From contig JASSKH010000015.1 of the NCBI GenBank assembly GCA_031763025.1, forward strand, positions 11,450,774 through 11,514,773: a stretch of DNA of 64,000 nt, written 5' to 3'. Shown here in pieces: positions 1 through 11,700 of the stretch. Every line of letters starts with the position of its first letter. The stretch's first letter is position 1. The notes below the pieces were generated by a model that did not search any database, had not been told where the DNA came from, and saw only the letters and a program-made list of their open reading frames with translations. The translations under genes were made by a program, and so were the position numbers. The stretch is from Macrocystis pyrifera. Lineage: Eukaryota; Sar; Phaeophyceae; Laminariales; Laminariaceae.

Positions 1-36
1 TGTATGTATGTATGTATGTATGTATGTATGTATGCT
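1..36 (+). repeat. (TGTA)n microsatellite
   Basis: Eight or more tgta units at the window edge. Confidence 0.95.
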
Positions 37-272
37 TTCCGTCTATTATTATTAATAGCAGCTTTTGTGATCTCTTTGCCTCATTTGTATCCTGTTTCAT
101 TGCAGAAGCTATTTACTAGTAGCTTTATTGTCTTTTTGTTCTTATTTTTCTGGTCTTGCTTGGGTTGTGGTGTTCTCGTACCCAGTACGCTGGCACTTCA
201 CTTACTTGGCAAATTGCGTGTCCCTTGAATTTGCGATTTCTTTTTGTTTTTGGTCTTCCTCTGCCTCTCAGT

Positions 273-400
273 CTGTGACCACCGAATTACTATTAAAACG
301 TAGTAATAGTGGTATCTCTCTAGGATAAGGAATCAAGACAGACACTGACTGGGTGCTGATGAAGCTGGGTAGAAAGGGGATGGTTTAATGCGAAGACAAA
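273..400 (+). repeat. Dispersed repeat A
   Basis: gtgaccaccgaatta, then ctaggataaggaatc and gggtagaaaggggatggttt. Related copies lie at 11590, 53558 and (reversed) 58990. Confidence 0.7.
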
Positions 401-404
401 ACAC

Positions 405-545
405 ACATGTATGTCGGGGTGAAGAACCGACGCGCGTGTGACCACGGCTTGTTCAGAAAGTCCCCGAAGCGCCGAGACAGCAAAACATAAAACTGAATAC
501 GTACGAGTTGTGCTGGAACTATTAATAAAAGTGATGACCAAAAAT
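405..545 (+). repeat. Relic resembling the SINE tail
   Basis: gtgaccacggcttgttcaga and the end aaaagtgatga match the 3' halves of the SINEs at 2.2 and 2.5 kb. The tRNA-like head is missing. Confidence 0.5.
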
Positions 546-2107
546 ATGAAATACAATCTGGAACATGACGCAACAACTACATAATATTTTATTAAAATTA
601 TTGAAATATTTATAGAAGCATTTTTTGAAATGTCGATTGTTGTTTTCGGGATGTTGAAAACGTCGACATGAAAAAAAAAAAACATGAAATTCGTTTCAAG
701 TTTTCGAGTTTATGAACATGTTATTGTTCCAACTTTGACGGGGTGATATATACCCGACAGGTACCGTACTGCTGCTGTGTGCACATGCATGTACATCTTG
801 GTGCCCGGGTATGTATGCCTTCGTGTTTGACACGTTACGTATAATGTATAGCATACGTCGATCAGCTGACGCCGGAACTTCGTGGAAGGAAACCGTCGTT
901 TCCTCGCATGATGAACGTTGGTTGATCGTCTTTGTTGTCGTATTAATGGTGGCAGTTTCTATTGTAGCCGTTCGTTGCGGCTTCTCTTGGGTCGGTATCG
1001 AGATCGAGTCCCGGTCTGTACTGCTGTAAGGTCTCATTTACAACGCATCTTGTCGGTGATCAATCAGCACGGGGAGATAGCGCCGCTACTATACATAGTA
1101 CCAGGTAGTAATTAAGTCCACCTACTACCTGGTATCGAACCGCTTCGGGGCCGAGGTGGAGCAACCCCAAACAAACCTCAGGTACGGGCCTTGTGTCCAC
1201 CATCTATTATATTTGGTGGTGGGAGCGCGCATCAATCAGCATGTCGCGCACCTCTTCACGTCGTTCGTTTATTTGTATAGCTTGGGTGCCGTCCTCATCA
1301 GCCTGGGGTGCTTCGTGCGACGCGACGGGATGCTGTAATCGTCCCCTTTTGTAGACACGTTTCTCCTTCAAAGTCCCACTGAGTGCGTGTGTGTGTTTTC
1401 GCTCCGGAGTACGGCAGCAGCAGCAGCAGCAGTAGCCCGCGACAGCAGCAACTTCGTTGAGAAAACTATTATTTGTTTTTTTTTTTTTCGCCAACGAGAC
1501 TCGCGGCTTGTTGGGGTGTCAACGTTGAGCGTACCAGGTCGGCTTTAACCCTTTGTAAGAGTGCTGCGGTCACGTTTTGAGGACATACTACTTAGAATTT
1601 GACTGGTTTGTCGCCATCACTGGACTGCAGTCGTAAAACTGTTGTATGTATGGGATTGGTGTTCGTTGCTGAGCACTATTAATACTACGTTTTTGGCGTA
1701 TATTGAAAAAAAGATGAAAAAAAAAAAACAGCCTAGAATCACTATTAATGTTGATATAAATACCTCCCAAAAATCCTGAACACATGCTTATGTACATGTA
1801 GCGTACTGCTGTACTCGTCCCAAGACCATTTCCAGGACAGAGTATAAGAGAGGACCGCAGGCACCACGAGGACAGGGCACGGCGTATGGTTTCGTGGCGA
1901 AGGAGATACTGCTGTACCTCAACGCGGTAGTAGTAGTTGTTGTTGTGCTGTGTTGGTTTCACAGTACGAGCTCGATGATGTATTATTATCAATAGTACAA
2001 CATTATTTTCCACCCCCGTGTGTGTTGTTAACTTTGAACCTTTCTTTCTACCCGTCGAGAACTGCCATGGAAGCGAAAAAAACGCATAAAAAAAAGCTTC
2101 TACTACT
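546..2107. other. Unassigned intergenic DNA
   Basis: No gene, splice-consistent exon or known repeat was recognised. Contains short T/A runs and several tactgctgt words. Confidence 0.5.
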
Positions 2108-2179
2108 GGGGACCATAGTAAATAGGACCTACGGTACATATTTCGCTATTTTTACTCGCAATATTTGGTCCTATATGGC
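2108..2179 (+). mobile_element. TTACGGGGG MITE, truncated
   Basis: Reads ggggaccatagtaaataggacc through atatttggtcctat, then breaks off where SINE copy 1 begins, so the right terminal repeat is lost. Confidence 0.75.
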
Positions 2180-2182
2180 CGG

Positions 2183-2489
2183 CTTCCCCGGTGGCTTGGT
2201 AGGTGGTCCGCGTGCCTATCAAGATCAATTTCGTGGGTTCAAGTCTCACCGAGTGCATGCTCATAGGGACTTCTCTTGCATACAAATTGATTAGCGGAAA
2301 GCGCGAGAGCGTGAGTTAGCTACATTCGATGAAAATCGACGAGCAGTGGGAATGCTGAACCCTATGCTCGACAAAAACTAAAGGCACGCACCGGGGGGGA
2401 GAAGGAACGACACCTGTGACCACGGCTTGTCCAGAAGATCGCTGAGGGTAAGACCTCCTACGAGTAGGCTGGAAAGTAAAAGTGATGAT

Positions 2490-2490
<1 letters not shown>
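2183..2490 (+). repeat. tRNA-derived SINE, copy 1
   Basis: Box A-like TGGCTTGGTAGG at 2193 and box B-like GGTTCAAGTCT at 2236 match Pol III promoter consensus at 11/12 and 10/11 positions. A ~220-bp body follows, with gtgaccacggcttgtccaga, ending at gtgatgatta before a TA run. Confidence 0.8.

Positions 2491-2495
<5 letters not shown>

Positions 2496-2530
<35 letters not shown>
2496..2530 (+). repeat. (TA)n between SINE copies
   Basis: A run of ta dinucleotides joins the two SINEs. Confidence 0.95.
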
Positions 2531-2876
2531 GCCGGCGTCCCCGGTGGCTTGGTAAGTGGTCCGCGAACCTATCAAGATCAATTTCGTGAGTTCGAGTCTC
2601 ACCGAGTGCATGCTTATAGAGACTTTTTCTTGCATAAAATTGATTAGCGGAAAGCGCGAGAGCGTGAGTTAGCTGTACATTCGATGAAAATCGACGAGCA
2701 GTGGGAATGCTGAACCCTATGCGCGATAAAAACTAAAGGCACGTACCGGGGGGGAGAAGGGACGACACCTGTGACCACGGCTTGTCCAGAAGATCGTCGA
2801 GGGTAAAACCTCCTACGAGTGCGCTGGGAAGTAAAAGTGATGCATAAAAATAAAAAATAAAAAAAATAAAAAATTA
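2531..2876 (+). repeat. tRNA-derived SINE, copy 2
   Basis: Nearly the same as copy 1 (TGGCTTGGTAAG, then GAGTTCGAGTCTC). It ends in an A-rich tail of aaaaataaa units from about 2846. It sits directly after copy 1 in the same orientation. Confidence 0.8.
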
Positions 2877-2890
2877 CTATGGTCCCCCGC
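2870..2890 (+). mobile_element. MITE right-end fragment
   Basis: Only ttactatggtcccccgcagt remains, directly after the A-rich tail of SINE copy 2. With the left fragment at 2108 it suggests that the SINE pair split one MITE. Confidence 0.55.
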
Positions 2891-3653
2891 AGTACGAGTA
2901 TGATATGTGCCAGGTATGTATCATGGGCGTACGTAGCAGCGTAGGAAAACAAGAGGCAACGTACGGTCAGCTAGCTACCTGTACGTATTGCGATTGCTGG
3001 TAAATTCGCTGGTAATTTACTTGTAATTTAATGGTATTTTGCCGCAGTCTGACTTCCCGCGTTTGTGGCTCGACGCTACCTTGGCTATTATCCTGTACTG
3101 CTTTTGTCATGCCAGGTATAACCCACACACCCACACACCAGTACCATCTGGTACAGGTAAGAAAACGACCAACAAGAAAGGCAGGCTGAGATCGACAGAA
3201 AACTATTGAATGTGGGAGTGGTTACACGGAAGTCTTTGTAAAACGCGATCCATTTTCAGGTAAGAATTTCAGCCTGCCAGCTGGCCCAGCTTTCCTGTTT
3301 CATATCACTACTGCTGTAGGTCTCTCGTTCTCTGTATACCGTTATGTGCTGGTGGCCCAATATAAGCTCGACACGTATTTTTTCTTGGCGTAAACTACAG
3401 CAGTAAGTCAGCAGCAGGTCTACAACAAAGAGACTAAACGAGCCCACACTCCTAATGGTAAGGTCAAAGATTCAAAATGAAACACAAAACAGCAGTATAG
3501 TGCGGTGGGATTTATGGACGAACTTGAAGCTTACGAAAAGCGATTTTTTTTTTTTTTTTTTCAATATTTTTTGTTTCTTGGTTTGAGTATACCCCCCCCC
3601 CCCCCCTGCCTGAAAAGTTTTACCAGTATGTAATACCAGGTATATGGGAACAA
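2891..3653. other. Unassigned intergenic DNA
   Basis: AT-rich; a T-run at 3543 and a C-run at 3591. Nothing gene-like is seen. Confidence 0.5.
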
Positions 3654-3780
3654 CGGAATGAGCACCCAAATGTTGGAGGTGTCTCTGTTAGGAGTAGGAA
3701 CGGTGCTCCGTCTCGAAACGGAAGCGTGGTCAATGGTCAAACGAGTAGTAAAGCGAGCACCAAATGAGTACGCCCCCCCC
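3654..3780 (+). repeat. Dispersed repeat with ggtgctccgtctcgaaa
   Basis: Matches 24592-24710 (tgttggaggtgtctctgtta, then cgtggtcaatggtcaaacga); both copies end at gagtacgccccc. A second partial unit follows at 3780-3850. Confidence 0.8.
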
Positions 3781-3869
3781 CACCATCTCGAAAGGGACGC
3801 GTGGTCCGTGGTCAGTAGTCAAATGACTAAAGTGAGCACCAAATGAGTACCCCCCCCTTCCCTACTTGT

Positions 3870-4123
3870 ATAACTAACTCATTGAAGCTGTCATCCATAT
3901 GCAAGTCCGTCTCACAGGCGGTTCTTAGTGGTAGGATGCAGCTCACCCTTCGTGAGACTCGCCGAACACCTCACGGCGCTTCGCGGCGCTTGGCGCAAGC
4001 AGTGTCTGCCAGGTCGGTGAAAACCCGACGCGCTCCGTCCCGGCATTGTAGGGATGCGAGGGTCTATGGTCATGCGACTACTCGTACGGCCAGGCATGAT
4101 ATCGAGTTTGCACCCCCCCCCCC
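3870..4123 (+). repeat. Poly-C-bounded repeat, core
   Basis: Core words attgaagctgtcatccatat, taggatgcagctcaccctt and cgctccgtcccggcattgta run to a C-run at 4111. Confidence 0.85.
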
Positions 4124-4796
4124 TCTCCCTACCTGGCTGGGTCTCGAAAATGGGTATGAACAGCGAGGTGTCGGGGGCGTTTTACGTGCACCCCTGAGTC
4201 AGTTTGCAGCTCAGTTGGCTTTCTTCGAAGCACAATGTCCTGCCAACGACGCCACTTGTTAAGACCGACGCCTTGTATCCCTGGACAGGTTTGCCTATTA
4301 GGCCGGTACTCGTTGGTGCTCGTGTGTGTTGTTTGCCTAGAGATGGAAGGAGAGCAGCTTTATTCCTTTTGTGTGCGCGCAGACTGAGACCCAAGCTCGT
4401 GCCTCGCTGTGAAAGCCCCTAGTTTTCCATCTAAGATACGCCTCCCGAGTACTATAAAATACGACGCCAATACTTGAACCTAGGTAACTACCGGGCTTTC
4501 AACCTCATTCAAGGCGGTAGCATAGCAGTAAGTCCAGCCAACTCTTAGCCGTACCTATCGGGGTACTGCTTTGCCACGCCCCCGCCTGTCGGGGTGCTGA
4601 CCTCTATCAGGACGACAGGCAATTCCACGACCTACTACTGTACAAACACATACCGCTCTGTCGCGAAATATAGTGACCGTTTATGTACTATTGTTAAATA
4701 CGAAAGGTTGTTATCATTAGCGACAGGGTGGCATCAGGTATTAATTACACACGGCAGGTATGCACAAGGTTAACCATTTTAGTGCTGCGTGCGCGT

Positions 4797-4872
4797 TCTG
4801 GGAACAAACCTCTTGGAATTAGAGTAGTTAAGTCCCCAAATTGGGATTGCAGTACTAGAGGGGGTAAGGCCC
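4797..4872 (+). repeat. GGACTGCAG foldback, partial
   Basis: Reads gggaacaaacctcttggaat, then agtccccaaattgggattgc; the left terminus is diverged. Confidence 0.7.
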
Positions 4873-5120
4873 CCCTCCCCTTCGGGACTATGGTTGACTT
4901 GAAATTGCCGGAGGTGTCGCGAGCTGAAAAGAAGGGAGGACACAGAGGGAGGCGTTCGTTCCCAGCTAGGTGCACTCGTGCGTATACAGTCACCGGGCAG
5001 GAACGGACGACATGAAAAAAAAAGCCTCTTGAAAAGCTAAAGAAGAAGAAGGAAAAAAGGGTTGTAGCCACCCGTCGAGTAAAACCGGCAAAAGTATCAT
5101 TTGTATTACGTACAGTAATA

Positions 5121-5226
5121 TTACGGGGGACCATAGTTAATAGGACCTACGGTACACACAAACACCCATATATTTCCACATTTTTACTAACAAAATTTGG
5201 TCCTATTTACTATGGCCCCCCGTGAT
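5121..5226 (+). mobile_element. TTACGGGGG MITE
   Basis: Full length. The arms ttacgggggaccatagtt and tactatggccccccgtga are inverted repeats around an AT-rich centre. Confidence 0.9.
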
Positions 5227-5522
5227 AGTATATACCACCACCTCTCTCCCTAAATTAAACATGGAGACTGTCTTGTGTTTGTTCGAACCGGTACTCGAAA
5301 ACTAAGTGTGGACAGGGGTTTCCACTAGCTCTCCGTGGCGCTGACGAAAACAAGAAAACTGTTTTGATTGAATACCAGATTACAATTTTTCTGTATATTT
5401 AGGGACAGCAGTGATCGCTAATGCAGTTCTGTGCATGTTCAGACAGCCTTAAAAGGGTGCGGTCTCGCCCCGGGGCAGGGTGCCATCGTTGATTCAGCGC
5501 TCGTTTTATCTCATCCCCTCAA

Positions 5523-5628
5523 TCACGGGGGACCATAGTAAATAGGACCAAATAATGTCAGTAAAAATAGGTAAATATACAGGTTTTTATGTCTACCATA
5601 GGTCCTATTAACTATGGACCCCCGTGAT
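5523..5628 (+). mobile_element. TTACGGGGG MITE
   Basis: Full length, opposite internal orientation to the 5121 copy (ggaccaaat at left, taggtcctatt at right). Confidence 0.9.
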
Positions 5629-5635
5629 AGTACTG

Positions 5636-5813
5636 CTGTCCCGGTTTGGGGACAAACCGGTCAAATTCTAGGTATTATGGGGGTCCATAGTTAATGGGAC
5701 CAAATTTTGTTTGTAACAATAGGTAAATATATAGGTTTTTATGTATACCATAGGTCCTATTAACTATGGACCCCCGTTATAGTTTGTCCCCAAAAACGGA
5801 ACTGCAATCTTGA
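5636..5813 (+). repeat. GGACTGCAG foldback interrupted by a MITE
   Basis: Left half gtcccggtttggggacaaac, right half gtttgtccccaaaaacggaa, separated by the MITE at 5674. Confidence 0.8.
5674..5779 (+). mobile_element. MITE nested in a foldback element
   Basis: Sits between caaattctaggta and tagtttgtccccaaaa, the two halves of one GGACTGCAG foldback, with TA on both sides. Confidence 0.9.
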
Positions 5814-6185
5814 AAAAAAAAAAAGCGTTAACAACGACAAGAGGTGCTACAGCGGTCGAACACGATACTTATATATATATATATTTTTTTTTTCGGATGG
5901 CTTTCGGCCGGATTATTTCCGAAAACAACCTCCGCTGTTCGGTTTTGGCAACCTCTCCGTTCCGGAACTTTGGACGTCGCACCTCTCCTGTGCGGTGACC
6001 CTCGTCCTCACGGTACCGGGTGCTACAAGTACACGGGTGCGCACCCCCGAAAGAAAAAAAAAAAACGACAACACACTCACTCCGTTGCAAGGTCATCATG
6101 AAGATCAAACCGGCGGAGGGGGGGATTTCTGGACTGAGTTATGAATCGCGAGACTTGTTTTTCGTTTTGTTCCGCTTGGTTTTAG

Positions 6186-6466
6186 TACACCCTCCCCCCC
6201 CCCCCCTCATTGAAGCTGTCATCCATGTGCAAGTCCGCCTCACAAGCGGTTCTTAGTAGGATGCAGCTCACCCTTCATGCGACTCGCCGGGGACACCTCA
6301 CGTTTCGCTTCGCGCTTGATGCAAGCGATGTCTGCCTGTTCGTTAAAAACCCGGCGTGCTCCGTCCCGACATTGTAGGGATACGAGGGTCTATGGTCACA
6401 CGATTCACGGCCATGCATGAGATCGGGTACATCTCTCCTATCGACTACACCCGCCCCCCCCCCCCG
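6186..6466 (+). repeat. Poly-C-bounded repeat, core
   Basis: Starts in a C-run, has gcggttcttagtaggatgc, and ends in a second C-run at 6453. Confidence 0.88.
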
Positions 6467-7800
6467 GCTAGTTCTCCAAAAAGGGTAGTGAGATTGCGTG
6501 CGCACCCGTGAGTATCACATACACCACAGCTTGCAAAGACGAGTTTTCGACGAAATCCTCGATGTCACAGCTGTTGTTGTTGTTTTTATCATTTTTTCAT
6601 TTTATAATACAGCAGCAGGCGAGCCCGCGAGCGCCCACTTCGTCACTGTGCGTGATGAGAACGGTTGCATTTTCATGTTTTGAAGCGGCAGTAATGGCCA
6701 CGCATACATGCCGTCGTCTTTGAAAGTTTGGCGTGCTTCTGCGCTTACGCCGGCCGCAGGCGCCCTCGAGCAGGCCTCCGGAAGGCCCTCCCCGGGCGAG
6801 GTCGAGGCGGGCGGGCACGGTGGCGGAAGAAGCAGACGAAGATGTCCACTTCGCGTTGATAGAAATGTCTCGGAGCGCAGAACGCTTTCGGAATTCCAGT
6901 GCTGCGATGACACGCCCATACGGACAGTCGGTTTCACTAGCAGTATCACACTTTTAATAGTGGTATTATACCAAGCTTGCAAGCATGAGTTTTGAGGTAA
7001 ATTTTCGATCTCACAGTTTTTTTTTTTTTTTTTTTCATTTTTCTTCGTGTTACATGTTTCACGTAGACCGAATGTCACACCGCTCTCTCCGGAAATGTAA
7101 GGAGCTGTTAGTCTTCGTATGAAAGTTAAACATAACCTTGCGTTTCCGGGCAGAGCGGTAGAAAGGGTGCTTTTACTGTAGGTGGATGGGGACGCACGGC
7201 AGTATTGCAGTTTTGGTGCGCAGGGGTCGATGGGCACACTTGTTGATTTATGGATCGCGAGTCTCCAGTCTGAAAACCTGGAGAACAACATCTATCAAGA
7301 GGACGATCACTGCACAGCACGTACGTACGCATCATGCCTGGTAATCTGTAAGACGGGCAGGCTAAAGTGCACAGAGGTATTGAGAAATTGGAAAGCTGTT
7401 TTACCGAAGCTAGCACAGTAGTAGCCTGCACCCACACCATTTTCTTAAATATACGAGACCCATGGCAGCCTAGCCCACAGCTTGCCTGTTTCTCACTATT
7501 CGCATTGTGTTCGCCCTGCACATTGCCTGTACTGCTGTACTGCTACTGCACTGTTGCCGTACGGCCGCTCCGGTAGTGCATGATAGTGATTAGCCCTCGA
7601 ATGGTAGCTGCTATTATCAGCGTCCCACTCTTGGCGAGAGTGTGAATCTTAAGGTCAAAGCAGGAGTCAGCCTGAATCAGCTGCAGAGAGAGCCTATCGT
7701 GGGTAGGCGCGATTCGACGCGAGTCAGCAAGGGATGACAGGGCTGCAGCCTTGCAGCGGTCAAGATGCAAGGCACCAGCCGTTGTGGTGGTGGTGGGGCG
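6467..7800. other. Unassigned intergenic DNA
   Basis: Two loosely similar halves (agcttgcaaagacgagttttcgac at 6529 and agcttgcaagcatgagttttgagg at 6974, each with a T-run) hint at an old duplication. No supported exon. Confidence 0.4.
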
Positions 7801-7809
7801 GGGAGAAAG

Positions 7810-7915
7810 GATGTACTCACTATCATGCATGGTCGTAGTCGTATGACCATAGACCCTCGCATCCCCACAATGCCAGGACGGAGCGCGTCGGGTTTTCACC
7901 GACCAGGCGGAGGGG
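7810..7915 (-). repeat. Poly-C-bounded repeat, partial
   Basis: Only the catgcatggtcgtagtcgta to gggttttcaccgaccaggcg part is present, reversed. Confidence 0.8.
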
Positions 7916-7976
7916 GTCGATAAGAGCCTGTTGTGTGACGCCAGATTTGAGTTACGACTATGATACTCGTGTAGCA

Positions 7977-8075
7977 TTACGGGGGGTCATAGTGAATAAG
8001 ACCAAGTACTGTAGGTGAAAATAGGGAAATGTATGGGTTTTTGAGTGTACCGTAGGTCCTATTGTCCCTCGTAAT
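7977..8075 (+). mobile_element. MITE with deleted right arm
   Basis: The left arm ttacggggggtcatagtg is intact. At the right, taggtcctattg jumps directly to tccctcgtaa, losing about 10 bp. Confidence 0.85.
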
Positions 8076-8356
8076 AGTAGTAGTAGAAGAGAGAGCGAAA
8101 AGTAGGGCGAATAGAACATATGGAATGAGGGGGAAACGGGTCAGAGGTTGCAGCAGATATACATGTACGACTCAGCCGGTAGTTGGTGTTGAACAGTACC
8201 GGTACAGCAGTTCAGTACTCGGCGCGACACACGTGAGCTTCTTCCTGTAATGTAGTACAATGTCCTATTAATAGCACTCTGCCCTAGGCACCACTATATT
8301 TTAAGGAGGGGGGGGAGGTGTAGTTAATTAGTTTCGAAAAAGAGGACCAATATGTG

Positions 8357-8358
<2 letters not shown>

Positions 8359-8400
<42 letters not shown>

Positions 8401-8418
8401 GGGGGGGGGGGGGGGGGG
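8359..8418 (+). repeat. Poly-G run, ~60 bp
   Basis: Pure G except for a T at 8400 and before tgagtagt. Poly-Pro minus-strand frames are artefacts of it. Confidence 0.95.
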
Positions 8419-8790
8419 TGAGTAGTATATTCGACAATCGAGCGACGCAATATTTGCAGGCACCGTTGAGGGGGAGGAGTGAAGTTTAGAAGTTTCGCAA
8501 AAAAGGACCGATGCATCAAGCAGAGGGGTGTCATTATTTAATTTCGCTAAAGGGGAAAGTATACATACACATGATGTGATTGAAGTGAATGCACACCATA
8601 TGGCAGCATTAGTATTTATAGCTGCAGCGGTAGTAATAACGGAACAACTACCCCTCCACTAGTCCATTACAATTCGACAGAGTACAGCAGAGTGACGTGT
8701 CATGCGTGCTTTTTTGGTTTTTGGTTTTTCATTTTTGTGTTGGAAATGTTCACAGCAGTATAGCGGAGTGGTGGCTGCGTTCCGTTATTA

Positions 8791-8896
8791 TTACGGGGGG
8801 CCATAGTAAAAAGGACCTACGATACACACAAAAACTTATATATTTACCTATTTTTACTAGCAACATTTGATCTTATTTACTATGGCCCTCCGTAAC
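8791..8896 (+). mobile_element. TTACGGGGG MITE
   Basis: Arms ttacggggggccatagta and tactatggccctccgtaa; aaggacc replaces the usual taggacc. Confidence 0.9.
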
Positions 8897-8999
8897 AGTA
8901 CATGCCGCCGTAAATGAAACTGCCATGGTATGCATTAATAGCTGCAAGTATACAAGTATTATGCATATGTCCTCTTTTGCGAAATTAATCAATCGCACT

Positions 9000-9000
<1 letters not shown>

Positions 9001-9074
<74 letters not shown>
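9001..9074 (+). repeat. Poly-C run, ~72 bp
   Basis: An uninterrupted C tract between gcacttg and gttattta. Confidence 0.95.
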
Positions 9075-9075
<1 letters not shown>

Positions 9076-9336
9076 TTATTTACACACGACTCAGCTATTT
9101 ATAAAGTAAACACACACACACAAAACTGTGACGACACTTCGACCGCGCCCACTTCGGGTCTTATAAGGCTGCGCACTTCGGGTTTTATAAGGCTTCATAC
9201 CCCTTCATGCAGGGTATGTATGTGCAGGCAGATACAGTCTGTATATCATAGGAGGGAGACGAAATCTTCCTCAGAAGCTGCAGAATTCAAGGGGTGGGTG
9301 TATAGTATATTTTTGGGAAAAGGCAAAGTCAGCTAT

Positions 9337-9446
9337 TTACGGGGGACCATAGTAGATGGGACCTACGGTACACACAAAAAACTATATATATGTTGTCCTA
9401 TTTTTTCGAACAATACTTGGTCCCGTTTACTATGGTCCCCCGTAAT
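9337..9446 (+). mobile_element. TTACGGGGG MITE
   Basis: Arms ttacgggggaccatagta and tactatggtcccccgtaa around a centre slightly longer than usual. Confidence 0.9.
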
Positions 9447-9491
9447 ATTTTATCAGATCGAGAATAACGTCGAAACTCATCTTGGCTGCTA

Positions 9492-9597
9492 TTACGGGGG
9501 ACCCCTAGTAAATAAGACCAAATATTGTTATTAATAACATGTAAATATATAGGTGTTTGAGTGTATCGTAGGTCCTACTTAGTATGGTCCCCCGTGA
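9492..9597 (+). mobile_element. TTACGGGGG MITE
   Basis: Only about 45 bp after the previous copy and in the other internal orientation. The left arm has a small insertion (gacccctagta). Confidence 0.88.
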
Positions 9598-9667
9598 TGG
9601 TAAAATAGGGAAACATGATGGTTTTTGTGTGTACCGTAGGTCCTATTTACTATGGCCCCCCCCGTAA
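9598..9667 (+). mobile_element. MITE right half
   Basis: A half element, aaaatagggaaac to tatggcccccccgtaac, fused to the end of the copy at 9492. Confidence 0.8.
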
Positions 9668-10378
9668 CGGTACACAGCAGTTGGTCGAAGGTTTCGTCGA
9701 AGTTCATCTTCGCAAGCCGCCTGTGATCCTCAGATCTCGCGCGTGTTTTTTTTTTTTATTGGTCGCATGTTGGTGTCGTATTGCGTCACTCTTTTGGCGA
9801 AGTTTATTCTCTTTGAACCCGCCCGCTCATCCACGTACCCCCCGTCCACCCACTCAGGTACTTGCTTCTGCTGTAACGGTATAAAATGTTAATGTTGATA
9901 CTCGTAAACCCATTCAGGACATCGAGAAATGCACCAGACAGCAGACTTACCTCATCGGCCAAGTTTCGTGCTCTGTGTTGTCTGTAGCTCTGTCTGTGTG
10001 CCCCAGGGTTTATATTTACAAGTACTGCTCGTTGCACTTGTAGGATGAAATATATGCGTATGCATCTCTTTTTTTTTTTTTTTCGTCGTGTGCGCACGAA
10101 AGGTCGTGAAACTGGCCGTAATCCTGCTGCGTGCCCCGATCGAGGGTCGTCCGGTTTGGCTCGGTCTCTACACCTACTCGACTCGTCGCTGTATGATACC
10201 CACCTGATGCACTGCACTTTCCTTGTGCTTTTCTAGTGATCCACGGGCAGCATTATGGCTATGAGCTTGTTTGAGCTCATCAACAACAACCACGACAACA
10301 ACACTCGGTTCGGAGTCTCCGCACATTTAGTAGTGAAAAAATGCTGTGGGCCCAAATTGCCCTAGGAAATAGTTACTA

Positions 10379-10498
10379 TCACGGGGGACCATAGTAAATA
10401 GGACAAAAATTCTCGTTGATAAAGAATAAGGAAATAAATATGTACCAGGTAGGTGTTTTGTGTGTACCGTAGGTCCTATTTACTATGGCCCCCCGTAA
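10379..10498 (+). mobile_element. MITE with internal insertion
   Basis: Complete arms; the centre carries an extra tgtaccaggtagg, an occurrence of the recurrent word TACCAGGTA. Confidence 0.88.
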
Positions 10499-10571
10499 TT
10501 TTATTACTCTTTTGAGAGATCCCCCCCAATAAACTCCTATTTTGGGGGGCCAAAGTTATAAACCGTTTTAG

Positions 10572-10665
10572 ACTGTCAGTACTGCAGTCACGTTTTGGGG
10601 GACAAATTCACTCAATTTTTAAGTAGTTTGTCCCGAAAACGAGACTGCAGTCCTAAAAGGGTAAA
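10572..10665 (+). repeat. GGACTGCAG foldback
   Basis: Left arm actgcagtcacgttttgggg and right arm cgagactgcagtcctaaaag are inverted complements around ctcaatttttaagtag. Confidence 0.85.
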
Positions 10666-10695
10666 TAAAGCTAAAAACTTGTTACCGCTCTTTTA

Positions 10696-10772
10696 TTAAA
10701 ACCCGTTTTGGAACCAAAACCGCTCAAATTCCGAGTAGCTTGTGCACAAAACGGGACTGCAAGCACTAGGGT
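10696..10772 (+). repeat. GGACTGCAG foldback, diverged
   Basis: Reads acccgttttggaaccaaaac, then cacaaaacgggactgcaagc, 30 bp after the previous copy. Confidence 0.75.
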
Positions 10773-11387
10773 TGGGGTTAACTTCGTCTCAAGAGTTCGA
10801 AGGCGTTAAATAAGGATTGCACCCTGGGCTAGGCAATCGATATGTCTTTTAGCCCTACAGCTCAGTTGGTGACACCGTCGTCGCCTTTGTCGTCGTCGGC
10901 AGGACACGGGTATTCTCGCAGGACATTTTGGCCTGTAAGTTTCCAGATGCTCCAGATTTTTTTTTCGCGCTTTTTTTTTTTTTTTTTTTTTTTTTGTCGA
11001 AACTTCCAGGTTTTCCAGAATTTGTTTCGTCCGAAAAATGTGAGTGCGAAGCGTTCGTGATGTTTTTTTGTCCCTCCTGTGTTGAAATCCGCAGATTGTG
11101 ACATAACGCCCTCCTTTTCTTGGTGCAGCATTCACAGATCGAGAAAATCTGGAGGAAAAAAAAAAACTCTCAGTTAATGTCGGCCCTTAATGGGTGACGT
11201 TTTCGGCCAGAGTGAGATGCTGTAGTTCATATTAGTATTTACCTGGCAGGAGGAAGGGTAAATGCTGTATTGGTTTCAGTGTCAAGAAGCTATTTGCTTA
11301 GTTTTGCGCAACAACGTTCGAGCCAAAGCATTGCGCACGTCGGAAACAGATCACGAGGTGCAGCAGATCGTCTAGACCGTACCCCTT

Positions 11388-11473
11388 TTCGGAGTGCAGT
11401 CCCGTTTTGGGGAGAAACCACTCCAATTCCAAGTAGTTTGTCCTCAAAGCGGGACTGCAGCACTCAAAGGGCT
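11388..11473 (+). repeat. GGACTGCAG foldback
   Basis: Arms gtgcagtcccgttttgggga and tcctcaaagcgggactgcag. Confidence 0.85.
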
Positions 11474-11589
11474 ACAACCCGCCGTAATGATGTGATGTGT
11501 TGTATGTACATAGGTAACAGAGTAGAGTGCGGTTCCAACTGAGGAATTCCGTGCTAGGTTATGCAAGTTTGTTTTGTCTGTCTCACCCA

Positions 11590-11700
11590 ACGTCTGTGAC
11601 CACAGAATTATAATGTCTCTAGGGTAAGGAATCAGGACGGACCCTACTGGGTGTGCTGAGTTAGTTGGGTAGAAATGACGGACGATTTTGAAGACAGCAC
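11590..11700 (+). repeat. Dispersed repeat A
   Basis: cgtctgtgaccacagaatta, tctctagggtaaggaatcag and agttgggtagaaatgacgga. Confidence 0.7.

Noticed and set aside
2183..2265. Functional tRNA gene
   Set aside because: A and B boxes are present, but the acceptor stem does not pair and a SINE body follows.
8328..8534. Poly-Pro ORF on the minus strand
   Set aside because: Pure translation of the G homopolymer; no start context, domain or splice support.
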